Assembly (NCBI RefSeq): GCF_003326755.1
Contig: NZ_JPWH01000005.1
Span: 62,001-126,000, forward strand
Origin: Thalassospira profundimaris
GTDB taxonomy: Bacteria > Pseudomonadota > Alphaproteobacteria > Rhodospirillales > Thalassospiraceae
DNA: 64,000 nt
Direction: 5' to 3'
Both the position numbers and the translations under genes were made by a program. Under the pieces are notes generated by a model. The model searched no databases. It was given only the letters and a program-made list of their open reading frames with translations, and was not told the origin of the DNA. Positions 16,870 to 25,195 of the stretch are shown piece by piece (within the stretch, counting starts at the first letter, position 1; every line of letters begins with the position of its first letter).

Positions 16870-17167
16870 CGATAATCCCGAATAGCACCATGAGAACTGG
16901 TTCGGCCTGATAGGAGCGAAGCTTAAGATCAATTAACAAGAGCTTCGGCTTGTTTGCTTCTTTTGCGCGGAACTGATCGATACGATCGGAACAGCCCTCT
17001 AGCTCATCCTGGCCTGCTTTTAACATGTCGACCTTCACAACCAGGCAAAGTGTGGCGAGCGTCGTCATTATGCCACCAACTTCCTGACGAACCTCACCGA
17101 CGGCCCGATCATAGACGTAATCGACAAACTTATGAGCTTCTCGGCTCTGAAGTCCACCCACAGTCAT
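16820..17167 (-). CDS. Hypothetical protein, possibly 5'-truncated, at the right edge of the insert
   Basis: 115 codons from an ATG at 17167. The N-terminal half (REAHKFVDYVYDRAV, EVRQEVGGI) looks like soluble helix; AGQDELEGCSDRIDQFRAKE could be a short coiled segment; the end has one hydrophobic helix (PVLMVLFGIIAIFL). The plausible part begins within a few bases of the junction with the FNR remnant, so a longer gene may have been cut there. No family is recognised. It may be non-functional or not a gene. Confidence 0.3.
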   Translation of the reverse strand: MTVGGLQSREAHKFVDYVYDRAVGEVRQEVGGIMTTLATLCLVVKVDMLKAGQDELEGCSDRIDQFRAKEANKPKLLLIDLKLRSYQAEPVLMVLFGIIAIFLRGIHHQAVALLF

Positions 17168-17270
17168 GCAGGCGACGTATGACGGCCTGCGCGATAAAAA
17201 CATTGTCGACAACCGCATACATGCCGAGGCCTTTGGCCCTGCCAGCCTGAAACGCAGCCGGGATGAATAA
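17157..17270 (+). pseudogene. FNR-type oxidoreductase, C-terminal remnant
   Basis: Thirty-seven codons ending at the TAA at 17268-17270 read MQATYDGLRDK, NRIHAEAFGPASLKR, a typical end of an NAD-binding FNR domain in oxidoreductases that carry a 2Fe-2S domain after it. The frame has a stop at 17148 and no resemblance upstream of about 17157, where the AT-rich segment begins. The flavin and most of the NAD domain are missing. Its stop overlaps the ATG of the ferredoxin in a shifted frame (GATGAATAA), so the parent may have been one fused protein with a frameshift, or two coupled genes. Confidence 0.8.
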
Positions 17271-17592
17271 CACAGCCCAGGATAGCCAAATGGCCCGCCA
17301 GCCGGTTGAGGTCGAGTTTGCCAAAGGCGGCAAAACCGCCACCTGGAACCCCAACACTGCGCCATCCCTGCTGGAACTGGCCGAAGAAACCAGTCTAACC
17401 CCTGAATTTGGCTGTCGCAATGGCAGTTGCGACACCTGCCAGGTGAATATCCTGCAAGGAAAGGTCACTTATGAAAAACTGCCTTCCGCATCGCCAGAGG
17501 CAGGAACGGCCCTGCTATGCTGTGCACGTCCAGCTGCAGCGGATGAGGGTAAAAACAGCCAAGAGCAGACACCGCTGATCCTTGATGTCTAA
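17263..17592 (+). CDS. 2Fe-2S plant-type ferredoxin domain protein
   Basis: 109 residues (or 100 from the internal ATG at 17290). The cluster motif is FGCRNGSCDTCQVNIL with the fourth cysteine in LLCCARP, the CxxxxCxxC...C pattern of plant-type ferredoxins. It begins VEVEFAKGGKTATW, usual for the ferredoxin domain attached to FNR reductases. It should pass electrons from an FNR partner to an acceptor, but the adjacent reductase is reduced to a remnant, so the protein may be an orphan. It has no recognisable promoter of its own. The gene itself looks intact. Confidence 0.7.
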   Translation: MNNTAQDSQMARQPVEVEFAKGGKTATWNPNTAPSLLELAEETSLTPEFGCRNGSCDTCQVNILQGKVTYEKLPSASPEAGTALLCCARPAAADEGKNSQEQTPLILDV

Positions 17593-17605
17593 GCCTACCA
17601 ATTGT

Positions 17606-17643
17606 TATTCATATACGTATCACATTTGATACAATTTTGAATA
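17606..17643. promoter_or_regulatory. Nested AT-rich dyad
   Basis: TATTCA-N5-GTATCA-N4-TGATAC-N5-TGAATA: two inverted-repeat pairs sharing one centre, between the ferredoxin stop and the methyltransferase gene. There is no T-run suited to a terminator. It may be a binding site for a dimeric or tetrameric regulator, or simply mRNA-end structure. Confidence 0.45.
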
Positions 17644-17772
17644 ATAGGCCGTCACTTCCCTGCCGCCCAAACGGGTTGGCAGGGCAAGCATGACGGGATG
17701 ATCATTGCACCAATAGGCGGGCCGGTCTATTTAAGGGGCCAACATGGAAATTCCCGCATAACGGAGCCCGCA

Positions 17773-18675
17773 ATGAGCGATCCGATCACGGTGTTTGACC
17801 GCCGTCTTTTGAAGCTGCGCCGCGACCGCGCGGCAACACGGTCACAGGATTACAACTTTCTGTTTGCCGAAACGGCCGAACGGCTGGCAGACCGGCTCGA
17901 TGATACCACACGCAAATTCCCCATCGCGCTCGACCTTGGCTGCCATAGTGGCGAGTTGGGCCAGATTGTCGGCAAACGCGGCGGCATTGAAACACTGTTT
18001 CAGTCCGACATTTCATTTAAATATGCCCGCAATGCACAAAATGCCCGGCCCAAACGCCCTACCCTGGTCGCGGACGAGGAATTTTTGCCCTTTGCGCATG
18101 GGTCACTGGATCTGATTTTATCGAACCTGTCGCTGCATTGGGTCAATGATTTGCCCGGCATGCTGTTACAGGCGCGACAGGCCTTAAAACCCGACGGGTT
18201 CTTTTTGGCATCCCTGTTGGGGGGCGAAACCCTGAAGGATTTGCGCGAGGCCCTGATGACCGCCGAGGCCGAAGAAGAAGGCGGCGTTTCGCCCCGCATT
18301 TCGCCCTTCATTGACGTGCGCGATGCCGGGGCGCTGCTTCAGCGTAGCGGCTTTGCCCTGCCGGTTGTCGATATTGATGAAATCACGGTGGATTACCCCG
18401 ACGCCCTGAAACTGATGCGCGATCTTTCGGGTATGGGCGAAAGCAACCTGATTTTAAAACGCAGCAAAAAATTTACCAGGGCATCAACCCTGGCCCGCGC
18501 CGCCGCCATTTACCACGAACGCCACGCCCGCCCCGATGGCCGCATCAATGCCACCTTTCAGGTGGTTTACCTAACGGCCTGGGCCCCGGATGAAAGCCAG
18601 CCCAAACCACTGCGGCGCGGTAGCGGCCAGGTCAGTCTGGTGGATTTTCTGGGTGATGACGCACCGAAACAATAA
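17773..18675 (+). CDS. SAM-dependent methyltransferase, BioC/NDUFAF5-like
   Basis: 300 residues from the ATG at 17773 (GGAG 8 bases upstream). The opening ITVFDRRLLKLRRDRAA and the middle ALDLGCHSGELG (SAM motif I), DLILSNLSLHWVNDLPG and PDGFFLASLLGGETLKDLR are characteristic of the alphaproteobacterial relatives of mitochondrial NDUFAF5, in the wider BioC group. NDUFAF5 hydroxylates an arginine of a complex I subunit. BioC methylates malonyl-ACP, but no bio genes are near. A cytoplasmic role in complex I assembly is a reasonable inference. sfsA follows after 18 bases. Confidence 0.82.
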   Translation: MSDPITVFDRRLLKLRRDRAATRSQDYNFLFAETAERLADRLDDTTRKFPIALDLGCHSGELGQIVGKRGGIETLFQSDISFKYARNAQNARPKRPTLVADEEFLPFAHGSLDLILSNLSLHWVNDLPGMLLQARQALKPDGFFLASLLGGETLKDLREALMTAEAEEEGGVSPRISPFIDVRDAGALLQRSGFALPVVDIDEITVDYPDALKLMRDLSGMGESNLILKRSKKFTRASTLARAAAIYHERHARPDGRINATFQVVYLTAWAPDESQPKPLRRGSGQVSLVDFLGDDAPKQ

Positions 18676-18693
18676 CATCACGGGGCACGACAG

Positions 18694-19404
18694 ATGGACC
18701 TTCCAAAGCCACTTGCTCACGGCAAACTGATCAAACGATACAAACGTTTTCTGGCCGACATTGAACTTGATACCGGCGAAATCGTGACTGCACATTGCGC
18801 CAACCCGGGGGCCATGACCGGCCTTAAGGATGCGGGCATTTCAGTGTGGCTTTCCACATCGGACAATCCCAAACGCAAACTCAAACACAGTTGGGAATTA
18901 TGCCAGGTGGGCGATGCAATGGTGGGCATCAATACCGCCCACCCCAATGCCATTGTCGAAGAAGCGATTTTGACCGGCAAAATCCCTGAACTGGCAGGCT
19001 ATGAAACCCTGAAACGCGAGGTCAAATACGGCCAGAATTCGCGCATCGATATTTTGCTGTCCGACCCGCACAAGGGGCTTTGTTATGTCGAGGTGAAAAA
19101 TGTGCATCTCAAACGCGATGACGATATACCCGGCCTTGCCGAATTCCCCGATGCTGTGACCAAGCGCGGGGCCAAGCACCTTGATGAAATGGCGGACATG
19201 GTCGCCCAGGGCCACCGCGCGGTGATGTTTTATCTGATCCAGCGCACCGATTGCGCCGCCTTCACCCTGGCCTCCGACATTGACCCGCATTATGCTGCAC
19301 GTTTTGCCAGTGCCACCCAAAACGGCGTTGAAGCCATCGCCTATGACTGCGAGATCAGCACCACATCGGTCACGGTGCGTCACAAACTGCCGATAAAGCC
19401 TTAA
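18694..19404 (+). CDS. sfsA: SfsA, sugar fermentation stimulation protein homologue
   Basis: 236 residues, full length. It has an OB-fold-like N-terminus (GKLIKRYKRFLADIEL, AHCANPGAMTG) and the restriction-nuclease-like core (NSRIDILLSD, CYVEVKNVHL, PDAVTKRGAKHLDEM) typical of SfsA. It is thought to bind DNA; its cellular role remains unclear. It follows the methyltransferase closely, and its stop overlaps by 4 bases the stop end of the convergent GntR gene. Confidence 0.93.
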   Translation: MDLPKPLAHGKLIKRYKRFLADIELDTGEIVTAHCANPGAMTGLKDAGISVWLSTSDNPKRKLKHSWELCQVGDAMVGINTAHPNAIVEEAILTGKIPELAGYETLKREVKYGQNSRIDILLSDPHKGLCYVEVKNVHLKRDDDIPGLAEFPDAVTKRGAKHLDEMADMVAQGHRAVMFYLIQRTDCAAFTLASDIDPHYAARFASATQNGVEAIAYDCEISTTSVTVRHKLPIKP

Positions 19405-20060
19405 CGCTTGATCCGGGCTTCCTCCAGGCTGGCAACCAGGTCACTAAACCTGTCCCCCTGAACTTTGACATGGGCCAGCAAAGACGCCCGTGTGGCGTCC
19501 GCATCGCCACTTAAGATGCCGGTCACAATGGCCTCATGCTCCAGAAGGGATGCCTTCATCCGGTTGCGCACCCGCAACTGAAGCCGCCGATATGGCCGGA
19601 GGCGCCGGTGTAACAGCGCGCATTGCTCGTTTAAAAAGCTGTTCTGGCTGGCGGCATAAATCGCGTGGTGAAAGGCTTCGTTTTCATAATAATACGCGTC
19701 GGGATCCTCGTTTTCAGCCGCTTCACGACACTGCGCGTGGGCACTCAGGATAATATCCTTATCCTCCTGTGTATGGCGACGGGCAGCGGCGGCCCCGGCC
19801 ATACCTTCCAGTTCGGCCATGACCTCGAACATCTCGAACACATATTTGGGGCCATAATCGGCAACAACCGCCCCCCGGCGCGGGCGAAATTCGATCAGGC
19901 CAATCGCGCTTAACTGCATCAAAGCTTCACGGATCGGGGTGCGCGAAACGCCAAACCGTGTCGCCAATTGTGTTTCATCAAGCCGTTCGCCCGGCGCAAA
20001 TTCCCCCGTCAAAATCCCGTTTTCAATTTCATCTCTAAGCGTGTGGCATGTATTTCCCAT
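19401..20060 (-). CDS. GntR-family regulator, FCD subfamily
   Basis: 219 residues. The winged helix at about 8-70 includes GERLDETQLATRFGVSRTP and REALMQLSAIGLIEFRPRRGA. The FCD ligand domain follows, with YENEAFHHAIYAASQN as the usual metal/ligand segment. FCD regulators sense small carboxylates and mostly repress. It is divergent from the exported hydrolase, with a palindrome between them that matches the GTATAC-centred operators of this subfamily, so it very likely controls that gene and itself. Confidence 0.9.
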   Translation of the reverse strand: MGNTCHTLRDEIENGILTGEFAPGERLDETQLATRFGVSRTPIREALMQLSAIGLIEFRPRRGAVVADYGPKYVFEMFEVMAELEGMAGAAAARRHTQEDKDIILSAHAQCREAAENEDPDAYYYENEAFHHAIYAASQNSFLNEQCALLHRRLRPYRRLQLRVRNRMKASLLEHEAIVTGILSGDADATRASLLAHVKVQGDRFSDLVASLEEARIKR

Positions 20061-20091
20061 TCACCGACCCTCGGCATACGTATCATTATTT

Positions 20092-20103
20092 CTTGTATAC
20101 AAG
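20092..20103. promoter_or_regulatory. Operator for the GntR regulator
   Basis: CTTGTATACAAG, a perfect 12-base palindrome in the 118-base divergent gap between the GntR gene and the hydrolase. The GTATAC core is typical of FCD-type GntR operators. A TTGACT element (20108-20113) for the hydrolase promoter begins 4 bases further on, so binding should block it. Confidence 0.75.
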
Positions 20104-20178
20104 ATTGTTGACTCCGCACACAAAACAACAAATCATCGGAAGTCCCAACAAATAATTCAATCATAAAGGGAGGAACCA

Positions 20179-22116
20179 ATGTCAAAAAAAATAGTCCTGT
20201 CGGCATTTCTTGCGCTGGGTGCCGTCAATATTGCGACACCCGGCGATGCAATGGCCCGCGTGACCGGCTTTGACATCACATCAAAAAGCACCGCCTTTGA
20301 AGGCATGCCATTTCCCAAAATCGGCACCTATGACCGTATTGATGCCACGGCAACTTTTGCCATCGATCCCAAATCACCGCGAGTTGCCAATATTGTCGAT
20401 ATTGACAAGGTGCCGCTGAATGACAAAGGCGAAATCGTCTTTTCGACCGAAGTGTCCATTCTTCAGCCCACCGATGCCGCCCAAAAATCCGGCCTGCTGT
20501 TTTACGAAGTCCCCAATCGGGGCCGCAACCTTAGCTTTATGATGCTCAACCGCTCTGGTTCGTCCGATATTCCGAACAAAGCAGGCGATTCCGGCGACGG
20601 TTTTTTGATGCTGCGCGGCGATACGGTGGTTTGGTCCGGCTGGCAAAGCGACTTGCCCGCATCGGCCATCAATTTGAACCTGCCGGTTCTAAGGGACATT
20701 ACCGGCCCCGCGCGCGAGCAGTTCATCTTTGACAAACAGGGCACAAGCGGCAAAGGCACGCTGACCTATCCCGCCGCCGACATGGACCCAGCAAAGGCCA
20801 CCCTGACTGTCCGGCAAAACGAAAATGACCCGCGGACAACACCTGCCGGTCTGTCCTTCAAATATATCAGCCCCACCGAAATTGAAATTACCCGCCCGGC
20901 AAGCATGGATGCCGGGGCGATTTACGATTTTGTCTATCCGGCGAAAAACCCGGTGCCACAAGGCCTGGCCTTTGTGGCGACCCGCGATATGATGTCGTTC
21001 CTGCGCGGCAATCCCGGCCATGATGCCAAAGACCCGCTTACGGGCATTACGCACACACTGGGCCTTGGCATTTCGCAATCAGGCCGTTTTTTGCGTGATT
21101 TCATCTATCAGGGGTTTAATGAAGATGAAACCGGGGCCAAAGTTTTTGATGGCGCCATGCCCCACATTGCCGGGTCACGCAAAACCTTTACCAATTACCG
21201 CTTTGCCCAGCCGGGCCGTTATTCACGCCAGCATGAAGACCATGATTATCCCGGCGACCAGTTTCCCTTTACCTATGCCCAAACCACCGACCCGCTAACG
21301 GGGAAAACCGATTCCATCCTGGATGCCTGCAACAAAACCAATACCTGCCCGAAAATCATGCACAGCGATACCTCGACGGAATTCTGGCAGGCCCGGGCCG
21401 CCCTGGTATCAACCTCGCCCACGGGTGAACCGCTGACCATGCCGGAAAATGTCCGGCTGTATTTCCTTGAAGGTGCCCCGCATTTCAATAGCTGGGCGAC
21501 GGAATCAAAAATGGATCCGGTCTGTCGTTATCCCACCAATCCACTCAGTGTCGCGCCCATCATGCGGGCCCTGTATAACGATATGGTGGACTGGATCACG
21601 ACCGGCAAAACACCGCCCGCCAGCCGCTATCCCAGCCTTGCCGATGGCAGCCTGATCCCGCTGGCCGATTTCAAAATGCCCAAACTGGGCAATACCGCCC
21701 CGGTCCCGGCCTATAACCTGTTGCAGGTGATGGATCATTCCGTGGTGCCGCCCAAACGCGGGGCTGCCTACCCGGCCTATGTGCCGCCGGTTGATGCCAA
21801 TGGCAACCCGACCGGCGGGGTGGCCCTGCCCTATGTTGCGGCCCCCTTGGGCACCTATGCGGGCTGGAACCTGCGCAATGATGGCTATGCACCCGGTGAA
21901 TTATGCAGCCTGACCGGCCTGTTTGTGCCCTTTGAAAACAATGCATCGGGCGATGGTCGCAAAAGCATGGGGCAGCATTACGCAAGCAAGGCGGATTATT
22001 TGCAGGATGTGCGTACCGCCTCTGAAAATCTCGTCAGCCAGGGCCTGATGCTGCGTGGCGACATCGATTATGTAATGGAAAAAGCCAGGGCCCAAAGCAG
22101 CAGTCTTGCCAAATAA
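20179..22116 (+). CDS. Exported alpha/beta hydrolase-domain protein (Abhydrolase_10-like)
   Basis: 645 residues with an N-terminal signal peptide (about 1-26, ending AMA), so periplasmic or secreted. An alpha/beta hydrolase signature, LGISQSGRFLRDF, lies near residues 296-308, with the probable nucleophile Ser299 or Ser301. EGAPHFNSW near 435 could supply the histidine. The family is large and poorly characterised; carbohydrate or aromatic esters are possible substrates. RBS GGGAGG precedes the ATG. It is controlled, by position, by the divergent GntR regulator and its palindrome, and followed by a strong terminator: a single-gene regulated unit. Confidence 0.8.
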   Translation: MSKKIVLSAFLALGAVNIATPGDAMARVTGFDITSKSTAFEGMPFPKIGTYDRIDATATFAIDPKSPRVANIVDIDKVPLNDKGEIVFSTEVSILQPTDAAQKSGLLFYEVPNRGRNLSFMMLNRSGSSDIPNKAGDSGDGFLMLRGDTVVWSGWQSDLPASAINLNLPVLRDITGPAREQFIFDKQGTSGKGTLTYPAADMDPAKATLTVRQNENDPRTTPAGLSFKYISPTEIEITRPASMDAGAIYDFVYPAKNPVPQGLAFVATRDMMSFLRGNPGHDAKDPLTGITHTLGLGISQSGRFLRDFIYQGFNEDETGAKVFDGAMPHIAGSRKTFTNYRFAQPGRYSRQHEDHDYPGDQFPFTYAQTTDPLTGKTDSILDACNKTNTCPKIMHSDTSTEFWQARAALVSTSPTGEPLTMPENVRLYFLEGAPHFNSWATESKMDPVCRYPTNPLSVAPIMRALYNDMVDWITTGKTPPASRYPSLADGSLIPLADFKMPKLGNTAPVPAYNLLQVMDHSVVPPKRGAAYPAYVPPVDANGNPTGGVALPYVAAPLGTYAGWNLRNDGYAPGELCSLTGLFVPFENNASGDGRKSMGQHYASKADYLQDVRTASENLVSQGLMLRGDIDYVMEKARAQSSSLAK

Positions 22117-22141
22117 CCAAAACTGAAAACACACATCCTGT

Positions 22142-22171
22142 GAAAGCCCGTCAATTTGGCGGGCTTTCTTT
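22142..22171 (+). terminator. Intrinsic terminator after the hydrolase
   Basis: GAAAGCCCG (22142-22150) and CGGGCTTTC (22160-22168) form a perfect 9-base stem with a 9-base loop and a following TTTAT. Confidence 0.88.
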
Positions 22172-22377
22172 ATGGGCAAAGCGGACATTCAACATGCCAG
22201 ATATGATTCAGAACAAAACCGGGCGGCAATGATTGCGGCATAATCGGTCCGTTCTGGCGTGGCACTGCCGCCCAATCCTTGCTTATTGGACGGACAACGA
22301 TTATTTCAGTAGGCTGCAAAACAAATTGATGAAAATGGGCTGCGCCCATAAGGACCGCCAACACAAGGAGAATTCGG

Positions 22378-23184
22378 TTGGCAAACGGAAAAGTTAAAAT
22401 TCACGGCCCCGAAGCCTTTGAGGGGATGCGCGCCGCTGGCAGGCTGGCTGCGGAAGTTCTGGATTTCATTACCCCCTATGTCGTGCCGGGTGTCACCACC
22501 GGCAAGCTCGATGATCTGTGCGACCAGTATATTCGCGATCACGGTGCGGTTTCGGCCTGCCTGGGCTATCGCGGATTTCCCAAATCCACCTGCACATCCA
22601 TCAACCATGTGGTGTGCCACGGCATCCCGGGCGATAAAAAACTGCAAAATGGCGACATCATGAATATTGATGTCACCGTCATTCTGGATGGCTGGTATGG
22701 CGATACAAGTCGCATGTATATCGCAGGAACGCCCAAGGTGATGGCGCAACGCCTTGTAGATGTGACATACGAGGCCCTGTGGCGCGGCATTAACGCGGTC
22801 AAGCCGGGGGCAACGCTGGGCGATATTGGTCACGCCATTCAATCCTATGCGGAATCCGAACGCTTTTCGGTGGTGCGCGATTTTTGCGGGCATGGTCTGG
22901 GCCAGGTATTCCACGATGCGCCAAATATCCTGCATTACGGCAAGCCGGGTCAGGGGCTGGTGCTGGAACCGGGCATGATCTTTACCATCGAACCCATGAT
23001 CAACCAGGGCACCTATGAATGCAAGGTGCTGTCCGATGGCTGGACGGCGGTAACGCGGGACCGTAAACTTTCCGCCCAGTTTGAACATTCGCTGGGTGTA
23101 ACGGATGATGGCTTTGAAATTTTCACCCGTTCCCCGGCCGGGCTGGAAAAACCGCCTTACGAAATCAGCAACGCGGCCGAATAA
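22378..23184 (+). CDS. map: Methionine aminopeptidase, type I
   Basis: 268 residues starting at a TTG with AAGGAG 6 bases upstream; no ATG fits better. The metal ligands are seen in NIDVTVILDGWYGDTS (two Asp), CGHGLGQVFHD (His), TIEPM (Glu) and QFEHSLGV (Glu). STCTSINHVVCHGIP is the usual type Ia substrate-pocket segment. It removes the initiator methionine from nascent proteins. In many alphaproteobacteria sfsA, map and radC lie side by side; here extra genes separate all three. Confidence 0.95.
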   Translation: MANGKVKIHGPEAFEGMRAAGRLAAEVLDFITPYVVPGVTTGKLDDLCDQYIRDHGAVSACLGYRGFPKSTCTSINHVVCHGIPGDKKLQNGDIMNIDVTVILDGWYGDTSRMYIAGTPKVMAQRLVDVTYEALWRGINAVKPGATLGDIGHAIQSYAESERFSVVRDFCGHGLGQVFHDAPNILHYGKPGQGLVLEPGMIFTIEPMINQGTYECKVLSDGWTAVTRDRKLSAQFEHSLGVTDDGFEIFTRSPAGLEKPPYEISNAAE

Positions 23185-23209
23185 ACCGGCGCGGTGATTG
23201 ATCCCTCGC

Positions 23210-23247
23210 AAAAGGGCAGACCGGACGATGTGCGGCCTGCCCTTTTT
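23210..23247. terminator. Terminator between map and the MFS gene
   Basis: AAAAGGGCAG (23210-23219) pairs with CTGCCCTTTT (23237-23246), with T-runs on both strands; it serves map and the convergent transporter gene. Confidence 0.85.
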
Positions 23248-23265
23248 TCATGATGGAATGGCCCG

Positions 23266-24555
23266 TTATTCAGCCGCGAGTGTAACCTTCGGGGCCTCGT
23301 TAACCAGAATACGCCAACGTCCATCGACACGGCGAAACCGCATTTCGCGATATTTGAACAGATAAACCAGCGCGACCAGCGCTGCCGCAATGCCCGAAAC
23401 CGCAGCAACCCCCAGCGCCCAGCGCGGCCCGTAATGGTCCGCCACCCAGCCCACAATCGGCGCGCCAATCGGCGTTCCGCCCATAACAATTGCCATGCGA
23501 ATGGCCATCACCCGCCCGCGCATCATCGGATCGGTTGAAAGCTGGATCAGGGAATTGCTGGAACTTAAAAACACCAGTGTCGCCATGCCAATAATCACCA
23601 GCGATGCCCCAAACAGGCCATAGCTGGGCATGACAGCGGCAAGAATGCAGGCCAGGCCAAAAACCAGCGTCCCATAGAACAACAGGCCAATTTGCGGTGC
23701 GGCCCGCTGGGCGGAAAACAACGCCCCCATCACCGTGCCCACCGCCATCAGCGAGGATAACATGCCAAATTGCCCGGCACCGGAATGAAAGACCGTCACT
23801 GCCATTGTCGAAATAAAGATCGGGAAATTCATGCCAAAGGTGCCGATCAAAAACAGCATCAGCAAAATCGCAATCAGATCAGGCCGCCCGGCAACATACC
23901 GAAAACCACCCGCCAGATTGCCCCGCCCGCGCAGGGGGCGGCGGGTGACATTTAAGTCTTCCCGACGGATCAGAGCCAGCGATGTCAGCACCCCGGCAAA
24001 GGAGGCAGCATTGAGCAAAAACACCCAGCCGGTCCCCACAACCGCAATCAACACCCCGGCCACCGCCGGACCGATCATGCGGGCGGCATTAAAGGACGTG
24101 GAATTCAGCGCAATGGCATTGGACAGGAAGCTTTCGGGCACCAGATCGGACACAAAGGTTTGCCGGGCGGGCGCATCGAACGCCGCCACACAGCCCAGCA
24201 AAAAGGCAAACACATAAACATGCCAAAGCTCAATCAGGCCGGTAATGGTCAGCAGGCCAAGCCCCAGCCCCAAAAGCCCCATCAGGAACTGTGTGACCAT
24301 CAGCAATTTGCGCCGGTCAAAATAGTCGGCAGCAAACCCGGTAAAGGGCAACATCAAAAGCTGCGGGCCAAATTGCAGCCCCATGACGATCCCGACCGCG
24401 GTTGAATTATGGTCGGTCAGCTCGGTCAGGACAATCCAGTCCTGGGCGGTGCGCTGCATCCAGGTGCCGGTATTGGACACAAGCGAGCCAGATGCCCACA
24501 CCCGGTAATTATACACCGCCAGCGAGCGGAAGGTTCCGCGCATCGGATTTTTCAT
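23266..24555 (-). CDS. MFS transporter, EntS-like (MFS_3)
   Basis: 429 residues from the ATG at 24555 (GGGGGATG upstream); an upstream ATG at 24669 would overlap the isochorismatase gene and is rejected. About 12 hydrophobic helices. The start RGTFRSLAVYNYRVWASGSLVSNTGTWMQR and FDRRKLLMV in the loop after helix 2 resemble the EntS/MFS_3 exporters of siderophores and drugs. It is an inner-membrane exporter with unknown cargo. It lies 70 bases downstream of an isochorismatase-like hydrolase on the same strand, so the two are likely co-transcribed. Confidence 0.85.
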   Translation of the reverse strand: MKNPMRGTFRSLAVYNYRVWASGSLVSNTGTWMQRTAQDWIVLTELTDHNSTAVGIVMGLQFGPQLLMLPFTGFAADYFDRRKLLMVTQFLMGLLGLGLGLLTITGLIELWHVYVFAFLLGCVAAFDAPARQTFVSDLVPESFLSNAIALNSTSFNAARMIGPAVAGVLIAVVGTGWVFLLNAASFAGVLTSLALIRREDLNVTRRPLRGRGNLAGGFRYVAGRPDLIAILLMLFLIGTFGMNFPIFISTMAVTVFHSGAGQFGMLSSLMAVGTVMGALFSAQRAAPQIGLLFYGTLVFGLACILAAVMPSYGLFGASLVIIGMATLVFLSSSNSLIQLSTDPMMRGRVMAIRMAIVMGGTPIGAPIVGWVADHYGPRWALGVAAVSGIAAALVALVYLFKYREMRFRRVDGRWRILVNEAPKVTLAAE

Positions 24556-24625
24556 TTTACATCCCCCCATAATCGGGCGGAGTAATGATTGGCCCGGAAT
24601 TTCCGGCACCATTTTTCGGGAAGTG

Positions 24626-25195
24626 TCATTTCCGGCCTCCTTCCTGTTCCAGGCAGGCCAGAATTTCATCGGTTGTGCCAGTTTCGCCCAGGCGCGGGAA
24701 AATGCGCGTCACACTGTTCACATGGGCGTCCATGCTCATATCCGTCATCGCATCGGTTGCCAGGGTGACGTTAAAGCCAAGCTCGTGCGCCTGGCGAGCG
24801 GTGGATTCCACACCAATACTGGTGGCGATACCGCACACAACCACCTGTGATATCCCCTGCCCGGTCAAATAATCGCCAAGGCCGGTGCCGGTAAAGGCCC
24901 CCCAGCTTTTCTTGGTCACTTTATGGTCGGTCGGGCTGGAATCCAGTTCCGCGGCCAAATCCGCCCATCCGGGCGGAAAATCCTCGCTGCGCGGCGGCTG
25001 TTCGTTCCGGCCCGGTGCGACCCCTGCCACATTGACCAACACCACCGGCAATTTGCGCGCCCGAAATTCATTTGCCAGCTTCACCGACTTTGCCAGCACA
25101 TCATCGGCAGAATGGGCCAGTGGATAAGCCAGAATACCCTTTTGCAAATCAATCACGATCAGGGCGGTTTTGGGGTCAAGGACGGTAACAGACAT
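24626..25195 (-). CDS. Isochorismatase-family cysteine hydrolase
   Basis: 189 residues from the ATG at 25195 (MSVTVLDPKTALIVIDLQKGI). The catalytic Asp is in VIDLQ, Lys in KKSWGAF, and Cys in VVCGIATSIGVESTARQAHELGF. The family hydrolyses isochorismate, nicotinamide or other amides and ureas. A lone gene without siderophore genes around argues for the amidase-type branch. It is upstream of the MFS exporter on the same strand; a MarR gene lies further upstream. Confidence 0.85.
   Translation of the reverse strand: MSVTVLDPKTALIVIDLQKGILAYPLAHSADDVLAKSVKLANEFRARKLPVVLVNVAGVAPGRNEQPPRSEDFPPGWADLAAELDSSPTDHKVTKKSWGAFTGTGLGDYLTGQGISQVVVCGIATSIGVESTARQAHELGFNVTLATDAMTDMSMDAHVNSVTRIFPRLGETGTTDEILACLEQEGGRK

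Larger units (their letters stand above)
15818..17156. other. AT-rich inserted segment between two truncated genes
   Basis: About 1.34 kb separating a LysR remnant (left) from an FNR-oxidoreductase remnant (right), both pointing outward and both lacking their 5' parts. Base composition and codon use (frequent ATA, TTT, AAA, AAT) differ from the surrounding genes, most strongly from about 15840 to 16870. It contains one membrane-protein frame (16114-16869), a convergent short frame (16820-17167) and a perfect 14-base palindrome at 16066-16079. I see no transposase, integrase or target-site duplication. A minus-strand frame at 15802-16071 reads into the LysR remnant out of frame and is not called. 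Confidence 0.7.

Noticed and set aside
17773..18675. BioC of biotin synthesis
   Set aside because: The sequence is closer to NDUFAF5-like proteins and no other bio gene is in the window.
24626..25195. Siderophore (enterobactin-like) biosynthesis suggested by isochorismatase plus EntS-like exporter
   Set aside because: No entA/entC/entE/entF-type genes nearby; both families are broad, so the pair is not evidence for siderophore synthesis.
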